Of a stretch of 64,000 bases of DNA, positions 1 through 8,598 are shown in pieces. The notes beneath the pieces are model-generated. The model was not told where the DNA came from and did no database searches. It was given only the letters and a program-made list of their open reading frames with translations. Origin of the DNA: Xanthobacter sp. YC-JY1. Lineage in GTDB: Bacteria; Pseudomonadota; Alphaproteobacteria; Rhizobiales; Xanthobacteraceae. The stretch spans positions 3,705,001 through 3,769,000 of the forward strand of contig NZ_CP032674.1 of the NCBI RefSeq assembly GCF_021730305.1. Reading direction: 5' to 3'. A program made the translations under genes and the position numbers. How positions within the stretch are numbered: position 1 is the stretch's first letter; each line of letters starts with the position of its first letter.

Positions 1-322
1 GGATCGCCGAATGAATGACGAAGCCGGCGGGGCTGACGTCAAGCGGGTCGTCGTCGAGTTGGTTGCCCTCGATATCCACCTTCACGAGGTTGGAGGCGTT
101 CACCTCCTCATAAAGCAGCCCGAAGGCATTGATGAGGAAATGCTCGCTCTTGCCGGGGATGCGCAAGGAGATATGATTGTAGATCATATCCGTCATCCCG
201 TAGTGGGCGCACAGATGGTAGCACGCGGCCAACTCCACGCGCGCCGCCCACTCCACGTCGCTGACCCGATTACGCAATGTGGTGCGACGCTGCAGAGACT
301 GCTGCATTTTATCGTTGTTCAT
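1..322 (-). CDS. Class II aldolase/adducin family protein, N-terminal part
   Basis: The minus strand reads MNNDKMQQSL from an ATG at 322 and stays open to the left window edge, so only about the first 107 residues are seen. The stretch CAHYGMTDMIYNHISLRIP followed by FLINAFGLLYEEVNASN is typical of the N-terminal half of class II aldolase/adducin domains, which bind a metal and act on phosphorylated or acyl sugars. The metal-binding histidines would lie beyond the window. It is transcribed divergently from the LysR gene at 434, which may regulate it. Family assignment is firm; the substrate is unknown. Confidence 0.85.
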   Translation of the reverse strand, partial: MNNDKMQQSLQRRTTLRNRVSDVEWAARVELAACYHLCAHYGMTDMIYNHISLRIPGKSEHFLINAFGLLYEEVNASNLVKVDIEGNQLDDDPLDVSPAGFVIHSAI

Positions 323-433
323 GACGCAGGATGCTCCCTATCATCTCGTCCGGCCGTGTTGAGGCCGGGTGAAGCTGCAGCACGCATCCCGCAAAATCCA
401 ATGCCGTGTGAGCCGGAGATATAACCAGAAATC

Positions 434-1369
434 ATGCCCCTCGATTCCAGACTGGTGACGGCGTTTCTCGCGGTGGCCGAGCAAGGCTCTCTCAGCCGGG
501 CCGCGCAGGCGCTCAACCTCACCCAGCCGGCGTTGACCCGGACGATCAAGCGCCTGGAGGCCCAGGTGGGCGCGCCGCTCTTCGAGCGCCATCCCGCTGG
601 GATGACGCTGACCGCGTATGGCGAGGTGCTTCTGAGGCGGGCGCGGATTCTCGAGAGCGAGACACAGACCACGATCTCGGAAATCCGGGCGCTGCGCGGA
701 ATCGGCCAGGGCAGCGTCCGGCTCGGCATCGTGTCCAGCGCGGCCGAGGTTCTTCTTCCTCCGGTGATCGCCCGGATGGCGGAGACATTTCCAGAGACGG
801 TATTTTCCGTCGCGGTCGGGCTGGAGGATGAGTTGGCCGTGCGCCTCGTCCACGGCGAACTCGATCTGGCGGTTGCCTTTCACCTGCCGGAGGGACAGGA
901 CATTCAATGCCTCGTCAGCGGTCCGCCCCACGATGGCTGCTGCTTCGTCTCCAGCAGGACGCACGTGCTGGCGGCGCGGGCGGACCTCTCCCTTGAAGAC
1001 ATCCGCGCGGAAAACTGGGTCCTCCCGCCCGTAGGCACCTCGGTGCGCGCGCAGGTGACCGAAGTATTCGCCAGAAATGGCTCGCCGGAACCTGTCGTTC
1101 GCGTCGAGACGCAGTCCTTGCTGGCCATGAAGGCCCTGGTGGAGCGGGCCGGATTCCTGACCTGGCTTCCGCCGATGCTGTTCGAAGGCGATGCCGCGCC
1201 GATCATCGCGCTGGACGTGAGGCGGGCGCAGGTGCAATCGAGCCGCAGCTTCTCGATCTATTGCCGTGCGAACAGCTTGCTGACGGTCGCCGCGTCCCGT
1301 GTGCTGCAGCAACTGAGGAAAGAGCTGGAATCCGGTCAACACAGAGCGGACATTCGCGGCCCGAGGTGA
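434..1369 (+). CDS. LysR family transcriptional regulator
   Basis: This 311-residue protein has the usual LysR layout. Residues 1-60 form a winged helix-turn-helix (FLAVAEQGSLSRAAQALNLT, then QPALTRTIKRLE). The remainder is the substrate-binding effector domain with the usual SVRLGIVSSAAEVLLPPVIA opening. The length is normal for the family. It is divergent from the class II aldolase gene starting at 322, with about 110 bp between them, the standard arrangement for a LysR activator and its target. The effector cannot be told from sequence. Confidence 0.93.
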   Translation: MPLDSRLVTAFLAVAEQGSLSRAAQALNLTQPALTRTIKRLEAQVGAPLFERHPAGMTLTAYGEVLLRRARILESETQTTISEIRALRGIGQGSVRLGIVSSAAEVLLPPVIARMAETFPETVFSVAVGLEDELAVRLVHGELDLAVAFHLPEGQDIQCLVSGPPHDGCCFVSSRTHVLAARADLSLEDIRAENWVLPPVGTSVRAQVTEVFARNGSPEPVVRVETQSLLAMKALVERAGFLTWLPPMLFEGDAAPIIALDVRRAQVQSSRSFSIYCRANSLLTVAASRVLQQLRKELESGQHRADIRGPR

Positions 1370-1614
1370 GGCGCTCGAAGTGTCTTCTGCGACCTCTGGC
1401 GAGAGCTCTTGCTCTACGAAGCGACTTCAGAACCCGCGCAACCCATTTATTTATCGACTCATTCTGCTCCGACGATCGCCGGTCGACCGCTGACCGTCAA
1501 AAAATTCCACCACCGATACAAGTCCGCCCCCCGACTGCCGGGTCATGATACCACTCATTCCCGAGGGTAAGCTTTCAGCCGAATTAAGCAGATCCATTAA
1601 AATCGGGGGGACTG

Positions 1615-2294
1615 ATGGCGAAGGGGATGGGGCGCCAGGCGGGGGCGCGTGGTCTTGCGGAGCGGCGGCTGGAGCTTTGTGCGAGCGCGAGCGTGCTGGC
1701 ATTTTCTATAGCCACCAGCCCAGCTCTCGCCTAGACCTACGGCGGCACGCGCAACAGCCTCTTCGTGAACCCGTCTCCAATCCACGGGCAGGATGCCTAC
1801 AGCACCGGCTGGTGGCTCTTCAAAGACTACTATCAGGCGACGCAGGGCGGCGACGGCCCGACCCTGAACGTCACCACCTATGGCACCATCAAAGCCATCG
1901 ATCCCACCCAGATCATCTGGAAGCAATCCATCGCGCCAGCCCTCGTCGTGGGCTCGGAAGGCGGCCACGGCGGCGCCGGGCTCAAGCGCGGCTACCAGGC
2001 GTTCGGCGGCGGCGCGGGCGGCAACGTCACCGTCGAGAACAACGCCCAGATCAGTCGGTCCACCCAGCAGGGGGACAAGGCCAAGCCCACGGCCCTGGTC
2101 TCCATCTACTTGAAGGGCGGCAAAGGCGGGAACGGCAACTTTTACGTCCGCTCCCTTCGGTGCTGGGCAACGTCACGGCCGGGCTGCAACTCTTCTCCAC
2201 CACGGGATACGAGCTGCGCACAGAATACAAAGCCGACTTCGGCAACAATTACCTTGCCCAGGAGGCCAGCGTGCGCTTCGCCGTCACGTTCTGA
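1615..2294 (+). pseudogene. Collapsed autotransporter adhesin gene
   Basis: An ATG at 1615 opens a frame with a basic start and a signal-peptide-like hydrophobic segment ending SIATSPALA. A TAG at 1732-1734 follows exactly at the expected cleavage site. The same frame then continues into a passenger-like segment (LFVNPSPIHGQDAYSTGWW) and a glycine-rich patch (GGHGGAGLKRGYQAFGGGAG) up to about 2150. There the signal moves to another frame that ends in LFSTTGYELRTEYKADFG and a terminal VRFAVTF, the look of a last autotransporter beta-barrel strand. A whole autotransporter is several-fold longer, so this is a deleted, frameshifted and nonsense-interrupted relic. Confidence 0.7.
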
Positions 2295-2362
2295 CGGCAA
2301 GGCGTTTCCTCAACGGGAATGCGGCTTCGGCGCGCGTCTTTGCGAAGGCTGCTGGCGCGCGC

Positions 2363-2833
2363 CTACATGGTGTGGATCTCGAACAGCCCTTCCACCTCGA
2401 CGGGCACGTTGCGCGGCAAGGAGGAACTGCCGACCGCGATGCGGACATGCCGCCCGGCATCGCCGAACACCTCGACCATGAGGTCCGAGGCGCCGTTGAT
2501 GACCTTGGGGTGATCGCCGAACTCCGGTACGGCGTTCACGAAGCCGCCAAGGCGCACGACGCCGGCCACCCGGTCGAGATCGCCACCCAGCGCCTTCGAC
2601 AGCTGCGCGAGAAGGTTGATGGCGCACAACCGCGCGGCGGCCTGACCCTCGGCGAGGGACACGGTGTCACCGAGCTTGCCGGTGAACTGGTCCTGTCCGT
2701 CGCGGGTTGGCACCTGACCGGCCACGTAAAGGCACGTTCCGACGCGCCGGGTCGGCACGTAATTGGCCGAGGGGATGGCAGGATCGGGAAGCACGATGCC
2801 GAGTTGCGCGAGGCGCTCTGCGATCTTGCCCAT
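2363..2833 (-). CDS. RidA family protein (enamine/imine deaminase-like)
   Basis: The 156-residue product starts MGKIAERLAQLG at 2833 and has the YjgF/YER057c/UK114 fold signature (PSANYVPTRRVGTCLYVAGQ near the start, VEVEGLFEIHTM at the end). RidA proteins hydrolyse reactive enamine/imine intermediates released by PLP or oxidase chemistry. It is the last gene of the minus-strand catabolic cluster, 20 bp after the FMN oxidase gene, which fits clean-up of an imine made by an upstream oxidative step. Members of this longer subgroup (about 150 residues) often lack the catalytic arginine of true RidA, so activity should not be assumed. Confidence 0.88.
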   Translation of the reverse strand: MGKIAERLAQLGIVLPDPAIPSANYVPTRRVGTCLYVAGQVPTRDGQDQFTGKLGDTVSLAEGQAAARLCAINLLAQLSKALGGDLDRVAGVVRLGGFVNAVPEFGDHPKVINGASDLMVEVFGDAGRHVRIAVGSSSLPRNVPVEVEGLFEIHTM

Positions 2834-2853
2834 GGGTTTCGGACCTCCTGTCG

Positions 2854-4032
2854 TCAAAGTGCGTCCGGCAACGGCACCACCCGGCGGATGCTGTCGCGGT
2901 TGATTTCGTCGAGGGATTTCCAGCCGCCGATGGCCATGGCGAGGTCGATCTCCGCCTTCAGCAAAGCGAGGGCGTGCCGGACGCCGGCTTCTCCCGCGAT
3001 GGCGAGGCCCCACAGGTGGCTCCGGCCGATGAGCACCGCACAAGCGCCGAGTGCGATGGCCTTCAGGACGTCCGAGCCGCGGCGCACCCCGCCGTCGAGA
3101 AGCACGGGGACTTCGCCCGCAACCGCATCGACGACCTCTGCGAGGGCCTCGATTGCACCCAGGGTCCCATCGAACTGGCGGCCGCCATGGTTGGAGACCT
3201 GCACCCCGTCGCAGCCGAGAGACACGGCATGGCGCGCATCCTCGGCCCGCAGGATGCCCTTGATGATCAGCGGGCCGTCCCAGATGCCGCGCAGCCATTC
3301 CACGTCCTTCCAGGACACGGCGGGGTCGATCAGCGTCGAGATGTAGCGCGCCATGTCGACCACCCCGCCGCCGCCATAGGGCTCGAAATTGCGGAAGGTG
3401 ACGCGCGGCGTGCGCGCCATACGCATCCACCACCCCGCGTGAAGGGCCGCATCGGCGAGTGTGCCGAGCGACAGGCGCGGATCGATGGTGAAGCCGTTGC
3501 GGATATCGCGCTCGCGCCTGCCGAGTACGGGGCAGTCCACGGTCAGGACGAGCGCCTCGTAGCCTGCGGCCTTGGCACGCGCCGCGAAGTCCCGCGTGAT
3601 GCCGCGGTCGCGATAGATGAAGAGCTGGAGCCAGCGGGCGCCCTCCGCCGCTGCGGCGACCTCCTCAATGGCGAGCGTCGCACCGGCGCTCACTTCCATG
3701 ATGGTGCCTTCGGCCGCGGCGGCGCGGGCGACTTCCGCCTCCCCCCGTGGCCAGAGGAGGCCCGAAGAGCCCGTCGGCGCGACCAGGACAGGTGTCGAAA
3801 TGCGTCGGCCGAACAGCGTGCGGCCCTGGTCCCCGGTTTCGCCGCCGGTGAGCGCCTGCGCCATGAGCGCGTAGTGGGCAAAGCAGTCTGTGTTCCGCCT
3901 GAGCGTCGACTCGTCCCCGGATCCACCGTCGACGAAATCGAACAGCATGCGCGGCAGCGTTCGACGTGCGGCCTCGCGCATGTCGTCGATGGTGAGGAGG
4001 GAGGACAGGTGTCTGCGTCCGGTCGGGACCAT
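2854..4032 (-). CDS. FMN-dependent alpha-hydroxy-acid oxidase/dehydrogenase
   Basis: I start the protein at MVPTGRRHLSSLLT (4032), giving 392 residues; a longer frame to 4080 would overlap the preceding SDR gene. It shows the whole lactate dehydrogenase/glycolate oxidase domain: MLFDFVDGGSGDE, APTGSSGLLWPRGE, LFIYRDRG, VQVSNHGGRQFDGT with the catalytic His and Arg, LLDGGVRRGSDVLKA and GRSHLWGLA for FMN. The family oxidises L-2-hydroxy acids to 2-keto acids at the membrane or in the cytoplasm. It follows the SDR gene by 25 bp in the same operon. The substrate is unknown but probably comes from the imported compound. Confidence 0.93.
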   Translation of the reverse strand: MVPTGRRHLSSLLTIDDMREAARRTLPRMLFDFVDGGSGDESTLRRNTDCFAHYALMAQALTGGETGDQGRTLFGRRISTPVLVAPTGSSGLLWPRGEAEVARAAAAEGTIMEVSAGATLAIEEVAAAAEGARWLQLFIYRDRGITRDFAARAKAAGYEALVLTVDCPVLGRRERDIRNGFTIDPRLSLGTLADAALHAGWWMRMARTPRVTFRNFEPYGGGGVVDMARYISTLIDPAVSWKDVEWLRGIWDGPLIIKGILRAEDARHAVSLGCDGVQVSNHGGRQFDGTLGAIEALAEVVDAVAGEVPVLLDGGVRRGSDVLKAIALGACAVLIGRSHLWGLAIAGEAGVRHALALLKAEIDLAMAIGGWKSLDEINRDSIRRVVPLPDAL

Positions 4033-4057
4033 CAGGGCAACTCGCGCTCGGTGAGGA

Positions 4058-4831
4058 TCAATCGGCGGTCCACCCGCCATCGACGAGGAGGGATGCCCCG
4101 GTCACGAGCGCGGCGGCATCGCCGGCGAGGAACAGGACGGCGCCCATCACATCCTCGACCCGGCCGATGCGGCCGAGCTTGATGCGCGCACGGACCGCGG
4201 CCAGCGCGTCGTCGTCCAGTCCGTAGGAGCGGGTCAGGGGCGTGTCGATGAAGGTGGGCGCGATGGCGTTGACGCGGATGTCGTGCGGCCCAAGCTCCAC
4301 CGCGAGCGCCTTGGTGAGGCCCTCGATCGCGAATTTCGAGGCGACATAGAGCGACCGGTTGGCCGCGCCCACATGCCCGAGCTGCGACGAGATGTGGATG
4401 ATTGATCCCGGTCGTCCGGCGGCAATGAGGGTGCTCGCGACGCTCCGGGCGAGGAAATAGGCGGCCTTCACGTTGAGATCGAAGACCGCGTCGAAATCCT
4501 CGGGCGTCGTCTCGATCAGCGGGCGCGGACGATTGGTGCCGGCATTGCTCACCAGAATGTCGAATGGCTCGATCCGCTCCAGCGCGTCCTGCATCGCCGG
4601 CAGGTCGGTGATGTCGAGGGGCAGAGCGGAGGCGGCGCCGCCGGCCGCCCGGATGGCTTCGGCCCCGGCCTCCACTTCGGCTGCCGTGCGTGCGCACAGG
4701 GTCACATGGACGCCCGCATGCGCGAGGGCCGCGGCGGCCCCGAGCCCGATGCCGCGACCGGCACCGGTGACGAGGGCGCGGCGCCCTTCCAGGCGGAAGG
4801 ACGGCGTTTCCGGCAGCGGAGGCAGGGCCAT
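4058..4831 (-). CDS. Short-chain dehydrogenase/reductase
   Basis: A classical 257-residue SDR. It has the nucleotide-binding motif ALVTGAGRGIGLGAA near residue 20, NAG in VSNAGTNRP, the catalytic Ser in IIHISSQLG, the Tyr and Lys in SLYVASKFAIEG, and an LLVDGGWTAD tail. It should carry out NAD(P)-linked alcohol/ketone interconversion. It begins 3 bp after the stop of the dehydrogenase-like gene at 4835 and is followed by the FMN oxidase, so it belongs to the same operon. The substrate cannot be read from sequence. Confidence 0.94.
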   Translation of the reverse strand: MALPPLPETPSFRLEGRRALVTGAGRGIGLGAAAALAHAGVHVTLCARTAAEVEAGAEAIRAAGGAASALPLDITDLPAMQDALERIEPFDILVSNAGTNRPRPLIETTPEDFDAVFDLNVKAAYFLARSVASTLIAAGRPGSIIHISSQLGHVGAANRSLYVASKFAIEGLTKALAVELGPHDIRVNAIAPTFIDTPLTRSYGLDDDALAAVRARIKLGRIGRVEDVMGAVLFLAGDAAALVTGASLLVDGGWTAD

Positions 4832-4834
4832 GCC

Positions 4835-5911
4835 TCAACCGCCAAGCCGGGCGCGCAGCTCGCCTAGCGCCGTGGCCGCCGCTTCCACTTCGCTCACCTG
4901 GAAACCGGCCGCGAGGTCCGGGCTGTAGGCCGAAAGCGCACGTCGGGCAGCCTCGGAATAGACCACCCGTCCGTCCGCGGTCACGCTGACGCCGTCCGCC
5001 GCCTCGAAGCTCCGGTTCCAGGCCACGGCCTCCTCCTCGGCCATGCCGTCCGGCAAATCGAGCGTCACCCGGCCGCGATCGACCCTGACCGGATATCCGC
5101 CCGGCAGGCCCGCAGGCCCGGGCACGTGGGCGCGGATTTCGCCGTGGCCGGCAAGCGCCAGCAACACGGGAACGGCGGCAGCGCCGGAGATCGCATTGAG
5201 ATCGCGGTAAGGGAGCTGCACGTGGCGGGTCCAGCCGTCCACGTCCTCGACCTCCTCGCCGCCGATCCAGGCGCGCACGGGGGCGCCGGTGCGCTCGGTG
5301 CCGGGCTTTCGCCACTGAACGAGATGCTGGTGGTGGCCGAGCACGCGCACGCTGGCACGTTGCTCCGGAGGGACGAGCGCCTCGATGATGGACGAGAAGA
5401 TGCCAATATTGCCCACGCCGCAGGTGATGGGCAGGCCGGACGCCGCCAGCACCTGGTTCACCCCATCCGGATAGCAGGTGTTGACGAAAGCGATGTCGGC
5501 GCCGCCGGCCTTCACCGCGCGCGACGAGCGGGACGGCAGCAAAGCGTGGAACGCGATGGTCATGCCGAAGCCGGCCTCCGCCACCAGCTTCGACCACGCG
5601 CTGTCCATCCGGTCCACCTTCCAGGGGGACTGGAGCGAGGCGGACTGGACCACCACGCCGGGCTCGGAGGCGGCGATGGCTTCGCCCACCGTCTCCGCCG
5701 AAGACTGGTCGACCGCGAGGGTATCGAAGGTGGCCGGCGTGCCGAAAATGGCGGCGCGGGCGTTGCCCGCCTGCGCGAGCCACGTCATGCGCTCGCGATT
5801 GCGCCCGCCGATGGTGACCCTGACGGGCGCGCGCGCCGTGGCCGCCAGGTCACTGATCATGATCTCGGCGAAATAGCCGGTTCCGATGATGAGAATGTCG
5901 CTGTTGGCCAC
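4835..5911 (-). CDS. NAD(P)-binding dehydrogenase-like protein
   Basis: I choose a GTG start at 5911, giving 358 residues beginning VANSDILIIGTGYFAEIM, because the open frame further upstream only overlaps the binding-protein gene. The N-terminus is a Rossmann fold (GTGYFAE) followed by a conserved-looking segment around residues 100-170 with AFHALLPSRSSRAV and CYPDGVNQVLAASG. The overall look is that of saccharopine-dehydrogenase-like or Gfo/Idh-like proteins, but I could not place it in a named subfamily. It lies 23 bp after the substrate-binding protein gene, inside the uptake/catabolic operon, which suggests redox action on the imported substrate. Confidence 0.75.
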   Translation of the reverse strand: MANSDILIIGTGYFAEIMISDLAATARAPVRVTIGGRNRERMTWLAQAGNARAAIFGTPATFDTLAVDQSSAETVGEAIAASEPGVVVQSASLQSPWKVDRMDSAWSKLVAEAGFGMTIAFHALLPSRSSRAVKAGGADIAFVNTCYPDGVNQVLAASGLPITCGVGNIGIFSSIIEALVPPEQRASVRVLGHHQHLVQWRKPGTERTGAPVRAWIGGEEVEDVDGWTRHVQLPYRDLNAISGAAAVPVLLALAGHGEIRAHVPGPAGLPGGYPVRVDRGRVTLDLPDGMAEEEAVAWNRSFEAADGVSVTADGRVVYSEAARRALSAYSPDLAAGFQVSEVEAAATALGELRARLGG

Positions 5912-5934
5912 GGTCCGCCCTTTTTGCTCGGGGA

Positions 5935-6927
5935 TCACTTCAGGAAGTCGTTGGTGAACACCTTGGAGATGTCGGTCTTGTCCTTCATCATTTCCATGGC
6001 GATCAGCTGCGCCTGAAGGCTCTCCCAGGCCGCTGTGGTCGAGTGGCCGAGACCGTTCTGTTTCACGTCTGGCGACTGGGTGAGTTTGAGAACCTCGGGC
6101 AGCTTCAGCTCCGCATACACCTTGTCGGTGCTGGGATTGGCCTTGATGAAGGCCTCGTAGGCCGCCTTGGGATCGTCGATGGCGGCCTGCCAGCCCTTCA
6201 GGAAGGCCCGGGTGAAGCGCTTCACGAGGTCCGGCTTCTCCTTCACCAGGGCCGGGTTGGTGAGCAGGGAGGTGGAGTACATCTTCATGCCGAGGTCCTC
6301 GAAGAGGATCCAGCTCACATCCTCGCCCGTCGCCCTCAGCTTCAGCGCGTCGTTGAAATAGAAGCCGACGCCCACATCGATGCGGTTCGAGGCGATCATG
6401 GCGACGAGCGCGCCGTCGGCCGGCACCTCGCGCAGCTTGGCAGGATCGAGCTTGAGGTCCTTCTTCATCGCCTCCCACTGGCGCCCGGTGTTGCTCTTGA
6501 GCTGGACGCCGATGGTCTTGCCGTAGAGGTCGGTCTTCACGTCCTTGATGTTCTGGGACGTCTTGAAGATGAAGGCCGTGGGGTTCTGCTGGAGCACCAC
6601 CGCAGTCGCGACCAGATCCAGCCCGCGCTGGGCGCCGATCAGGATCTGGTCGGCGGTGGCATAGCCGAATTCTGCGTCCCGGTTGCCCACCAGCTTCACC
6701 GTGACGGACGAGCCCTCACCAGGCAGGAGATCGACATCAATGCCTTCATCGCGGAAGTAGCCACGCTCCAGGGCGAGGAAGATCGGCGCGTGCTCGGAAC
6801 CGAAAACCCAATCGAGCCGCAGCTTCACCTTGTCGGCCGCCTGCGCCACCACGGGCGCCAGAAGCCCCGACAGTGCGATGCCGGCGGCGGCCGTGAGTTT
6901 CAGAAGAGACCTGCGTTCCGTCCACAT
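5935..6927 (-). CDS. ABC transporter substrate-binding protein, NMT1/SsuA type
   Basis: This 330-residue periplasmic protein has an RRSLLKLTAAAGIALSGLL signal with a twin arginine and an AQAAD cleavage site. The mature part begins VKLRLDWVFGSEHAPIFLAL, followed by GYFRDEGIDVDLLPGEGSS, the typical opening of NMT1/THI5-like binding proteins that take up thiamine precursors, sulfonates, nitriles or other small organics. The permease (6988) and ATPase (7780) genes lie directly upstream in the same operon. The cluster enzymes suggest a nitrogen-containing organic acid as ligand; this is inference. Confidence 0.93.
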   Translation of the reverse strand: MWTERRSLLKLTAAAGIALSGLLAPVVAQAADKVKLRLDWVFGSEHAPIFLALERGYFRDEGIDVDLLPGEGSSVTVKLVGNRDAEFGYATADQILIGAQRGLDLVATAVVLQQNPTAFIFKTSQNIKDVKTDLYGKTIGVQLKSNTGRQWEAMKKDLKLDPAKLREVPADGALVAMIASNRIDVGVGFYFNDALKLRATGEDVSWILFEDLGMKMYSTSLLTNPALVKEKPDLVKRFTRAFLKGWQAAIDDPKAAYEAFIKANPSTDKVYAELKLPEVLKLTQSPDVKQNGLGHSTTAAWESLQAQLIAMEMMKDKTDISKVFTNDFLK

Positions 6928-6987
6928 GTCCGTTCCCCTTTGTTGCTGGAAGGTTCTGTTTCAACACGAGGTCTGCGGCCCTGCCGC

Positions 6988-7776
6988 TCACATGGTGGCC
7001 TGCACCCCGCCGCCTTCCGGGGCGGACGGAATGAGCAGGCGCTCGGCCAGCACCACGGCGAGGAACATGAGGATGCCGAGGACGCTGAGGCAGATGATGG
7101 CGGCGAACATCAGCTCGGTATCGAGCGTGATGTTGGAGGCGTTGATGACGTATCCGAGCCCCTCGCCGGCAGCGACGAACTCGCCCACCACGGCACCGAC
7201 GATGGCGAGGGTGATGGAGATCTTCAGCGCTGCGAAGAAATAGGGCATGGCCCAGGGCAGGCTGATCTTGGTGAATTTCTCCCAGGTGCTGGCGCCCAGG
7301 GAGTCCATGTATTGCAGCAGCTCGGAATCGACCGAGGTGAGCCCCTTGGACGTGTTGATCACCACCGGGAAGAAGGCGATCAGCGCCGCGATCACCACCT
7401 TGGGGGTGAGGCCGAAGCCGAACCAGATGAGGAAGAGCGGCGCGAAGGCGATCTTGGGCAGGATCTGCGCCGCCACGAGAAACGGATAGGTCAGGTCACG
7501 GATCACCCGCGAATAGGCGATGCCCACCGCGATGACGAAGCCGCTGGCCACCGCCGCCAGGAAGCCGAGGGAGATGGCGACAAAGGTGGGCCAGGTGTTC
7601 TTGATGAGGATGGCCCGGCTCTCCCACGCCACCTCGGCGATGCGGGAGGGCGGGGGCAGGATCACCGGCTTGATGCCAAGGAAGTCCACCAGCACTTCCC
7701 ACAGGCCGAAGAAGGCGACGAAGACGAGCACCTGGCCGAAGGTGACCGAGACGCGATAGAGCGAGGCGCCGGACAT
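6988..7776 (-). CDS. ABC transporter permease, SsuC/TauC type
   Basis: The 262-residue protein has about six hydrophobic segments. Near residue 170 it has the cytoplasmic EAA loop (KISLPWAMPYFFAALKIS followed by AIVGAVVGEF) that docks on the ATPase. This is the BPD_transp_1 arrangement of nitrate/sulfonate/taurine-type importers. Its start lies 3 bp after the ATPase gene stop, so the two are probably translationally coupled, and the binding-protein gene follows 60 bp later. Confidence 0.93.
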   Translation of the reverse strand: MSGASLYRVSVTFGQVLVFVAFFGLWEVLVDFLGIKPVILPPPSRIAEVAWESRAILIKNTWPTFVAISLGFLAAVASGFVIAVGIAYSRVIRDLTYPFLVAAQILPKIAFAPLFLIWFGFGLTPKVVIAALIAFFPVVINTSKGLTSVDSELLQYMDSLGASTWEKFTKISLPWAMPYFFAALKISITLAIVGAVVGEFVAAGEGLGYVINASNITLDTELMFAAIICLSVLGILMFLAVVLAERLLIPSAPEGGGVQATM

Positions 7777-7779
7777 GGT

Positions 7780-8595
7780 TCACACCTCCGCCATGGCAGG
7801 CACTGGCGCCGATGCCGGATCCCGGGGGCGCAGCAGGCCGCGGATGCGGGAGGCGAGCGCGGCGAAGTCCGGCATCTCCCGGATCTTCTCGGTGCGGGGG
7901 CGGGCAAAGGGCACGTTGATGCGCTCCAGCACGCGGCCGGGGCGCGCGGACATGACGACGATCTGTTCGGACAAGAGCACCGCCTCGGGGATCGAGTGGG
8001 TGATGAAGACGACCGTCGTCTCCGTCTGGGCCCAGATGCGCAGCAGTTCTTCCTGAAGGGTCTCCCGCGTGATCTCGTCGAGGGCGGCGAAAGGCTCGTC
8101 CATCAGGAGAATTCTCGGGCGGAAGGCGAGCGCGCGGCAGATGGAGACCCGCTGCTGCATGCCGCCGGACAGCTCGTGCGGGAAGCGATGCTCGAAGCCG
8201 GCAAGGCCGGCAACCTGGAGCCAGTGCCGGGCCTCTGCCTCGCGCTCGCTCCGGCTCATGCCGCGGCGGGCGACTTCCAGGGTCAGCATCACGTTGTCGA
8301 GCGCACTCCGCCACGGCAGGAGCAGCGCCCGCTGAAACACGTAGCCCACCTGCCCTTGTACCTTGGTTCGCGCCAGCGGCTCCCCGTCGAACAGCACGCG
8401 GACACCCGAGGGCTGGAGCACGCCGGAGAGGATCTTGAGCAAGGTGGTCTTGCCGCAGCCGGAGGGTCCCACCACGCTGAGGAACGAGCCGGGTGCGATA
8501 TCGAATGAAACCTTGTCGAGCGCCGTGGTGACGCCCGTCTTGGTCTTGAAAACGACGGACAGGTCCTCGATCGATATTCCGGGGGCTTTGGCCAT
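7780..8595 (-). CDS. ABC transporter ATP-binding protein
   Basis: The 271-residue ATPase carries Walker A GPSGCGKTTLLK, a Q-loop at FQRALLLPWRS, the ABC signature LSGGMQQRVSICRALA, Walker B ILLMDEPFAALD and the switch histidine in FITHSIPEAV. This is the SsuB/TauB subgroup. It starts 3 bp after the M24 gene stop and precedes the permease gene, so it powers the importer formed with the proteins at 6988 and 5935. Confidence 0.95.
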   Translation of the reverse strand: MAKAPGISIEDLSVVFKTKTGVTTALDKVSFDIAPGSFLSVVGPSGCGKTTLLKILSGVLQPSGVRVLFDGEPLARTKVQGQVGYVFQRALLLPWRSALDNVMLTLEVARRGMSRSEREAEARHWLQVAGLAGFEHRFPHELSGGMQQRVSICRALAFRPRILLMDEPFAALDEITRETLQEELLRIWAQTETTVVFITHSIPEAVLLSEQIVVMSARPGRVLERINVPFARPRTEKIREMPDFAALASRIRGLLRPRDPASAPVPAMAEV

Positions 8596-8598
8596 GGC

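Noticed and set aside
4032-5783. Minus-strand frame of 583 codons
   Set aside because: It is in another phase of the SDR and dehydrogenase-like genes and is Arg/Gly/Pro-rich without any recognisable domain.
6043-8508. Very long plus-strand frame of 821 codons
   Set aside because: It lies antisense to the binding protein, permease and ATPase genes and has the His/Arg/Gly/Asp-rich composition of a GC-rich shadow frame, with no motif.
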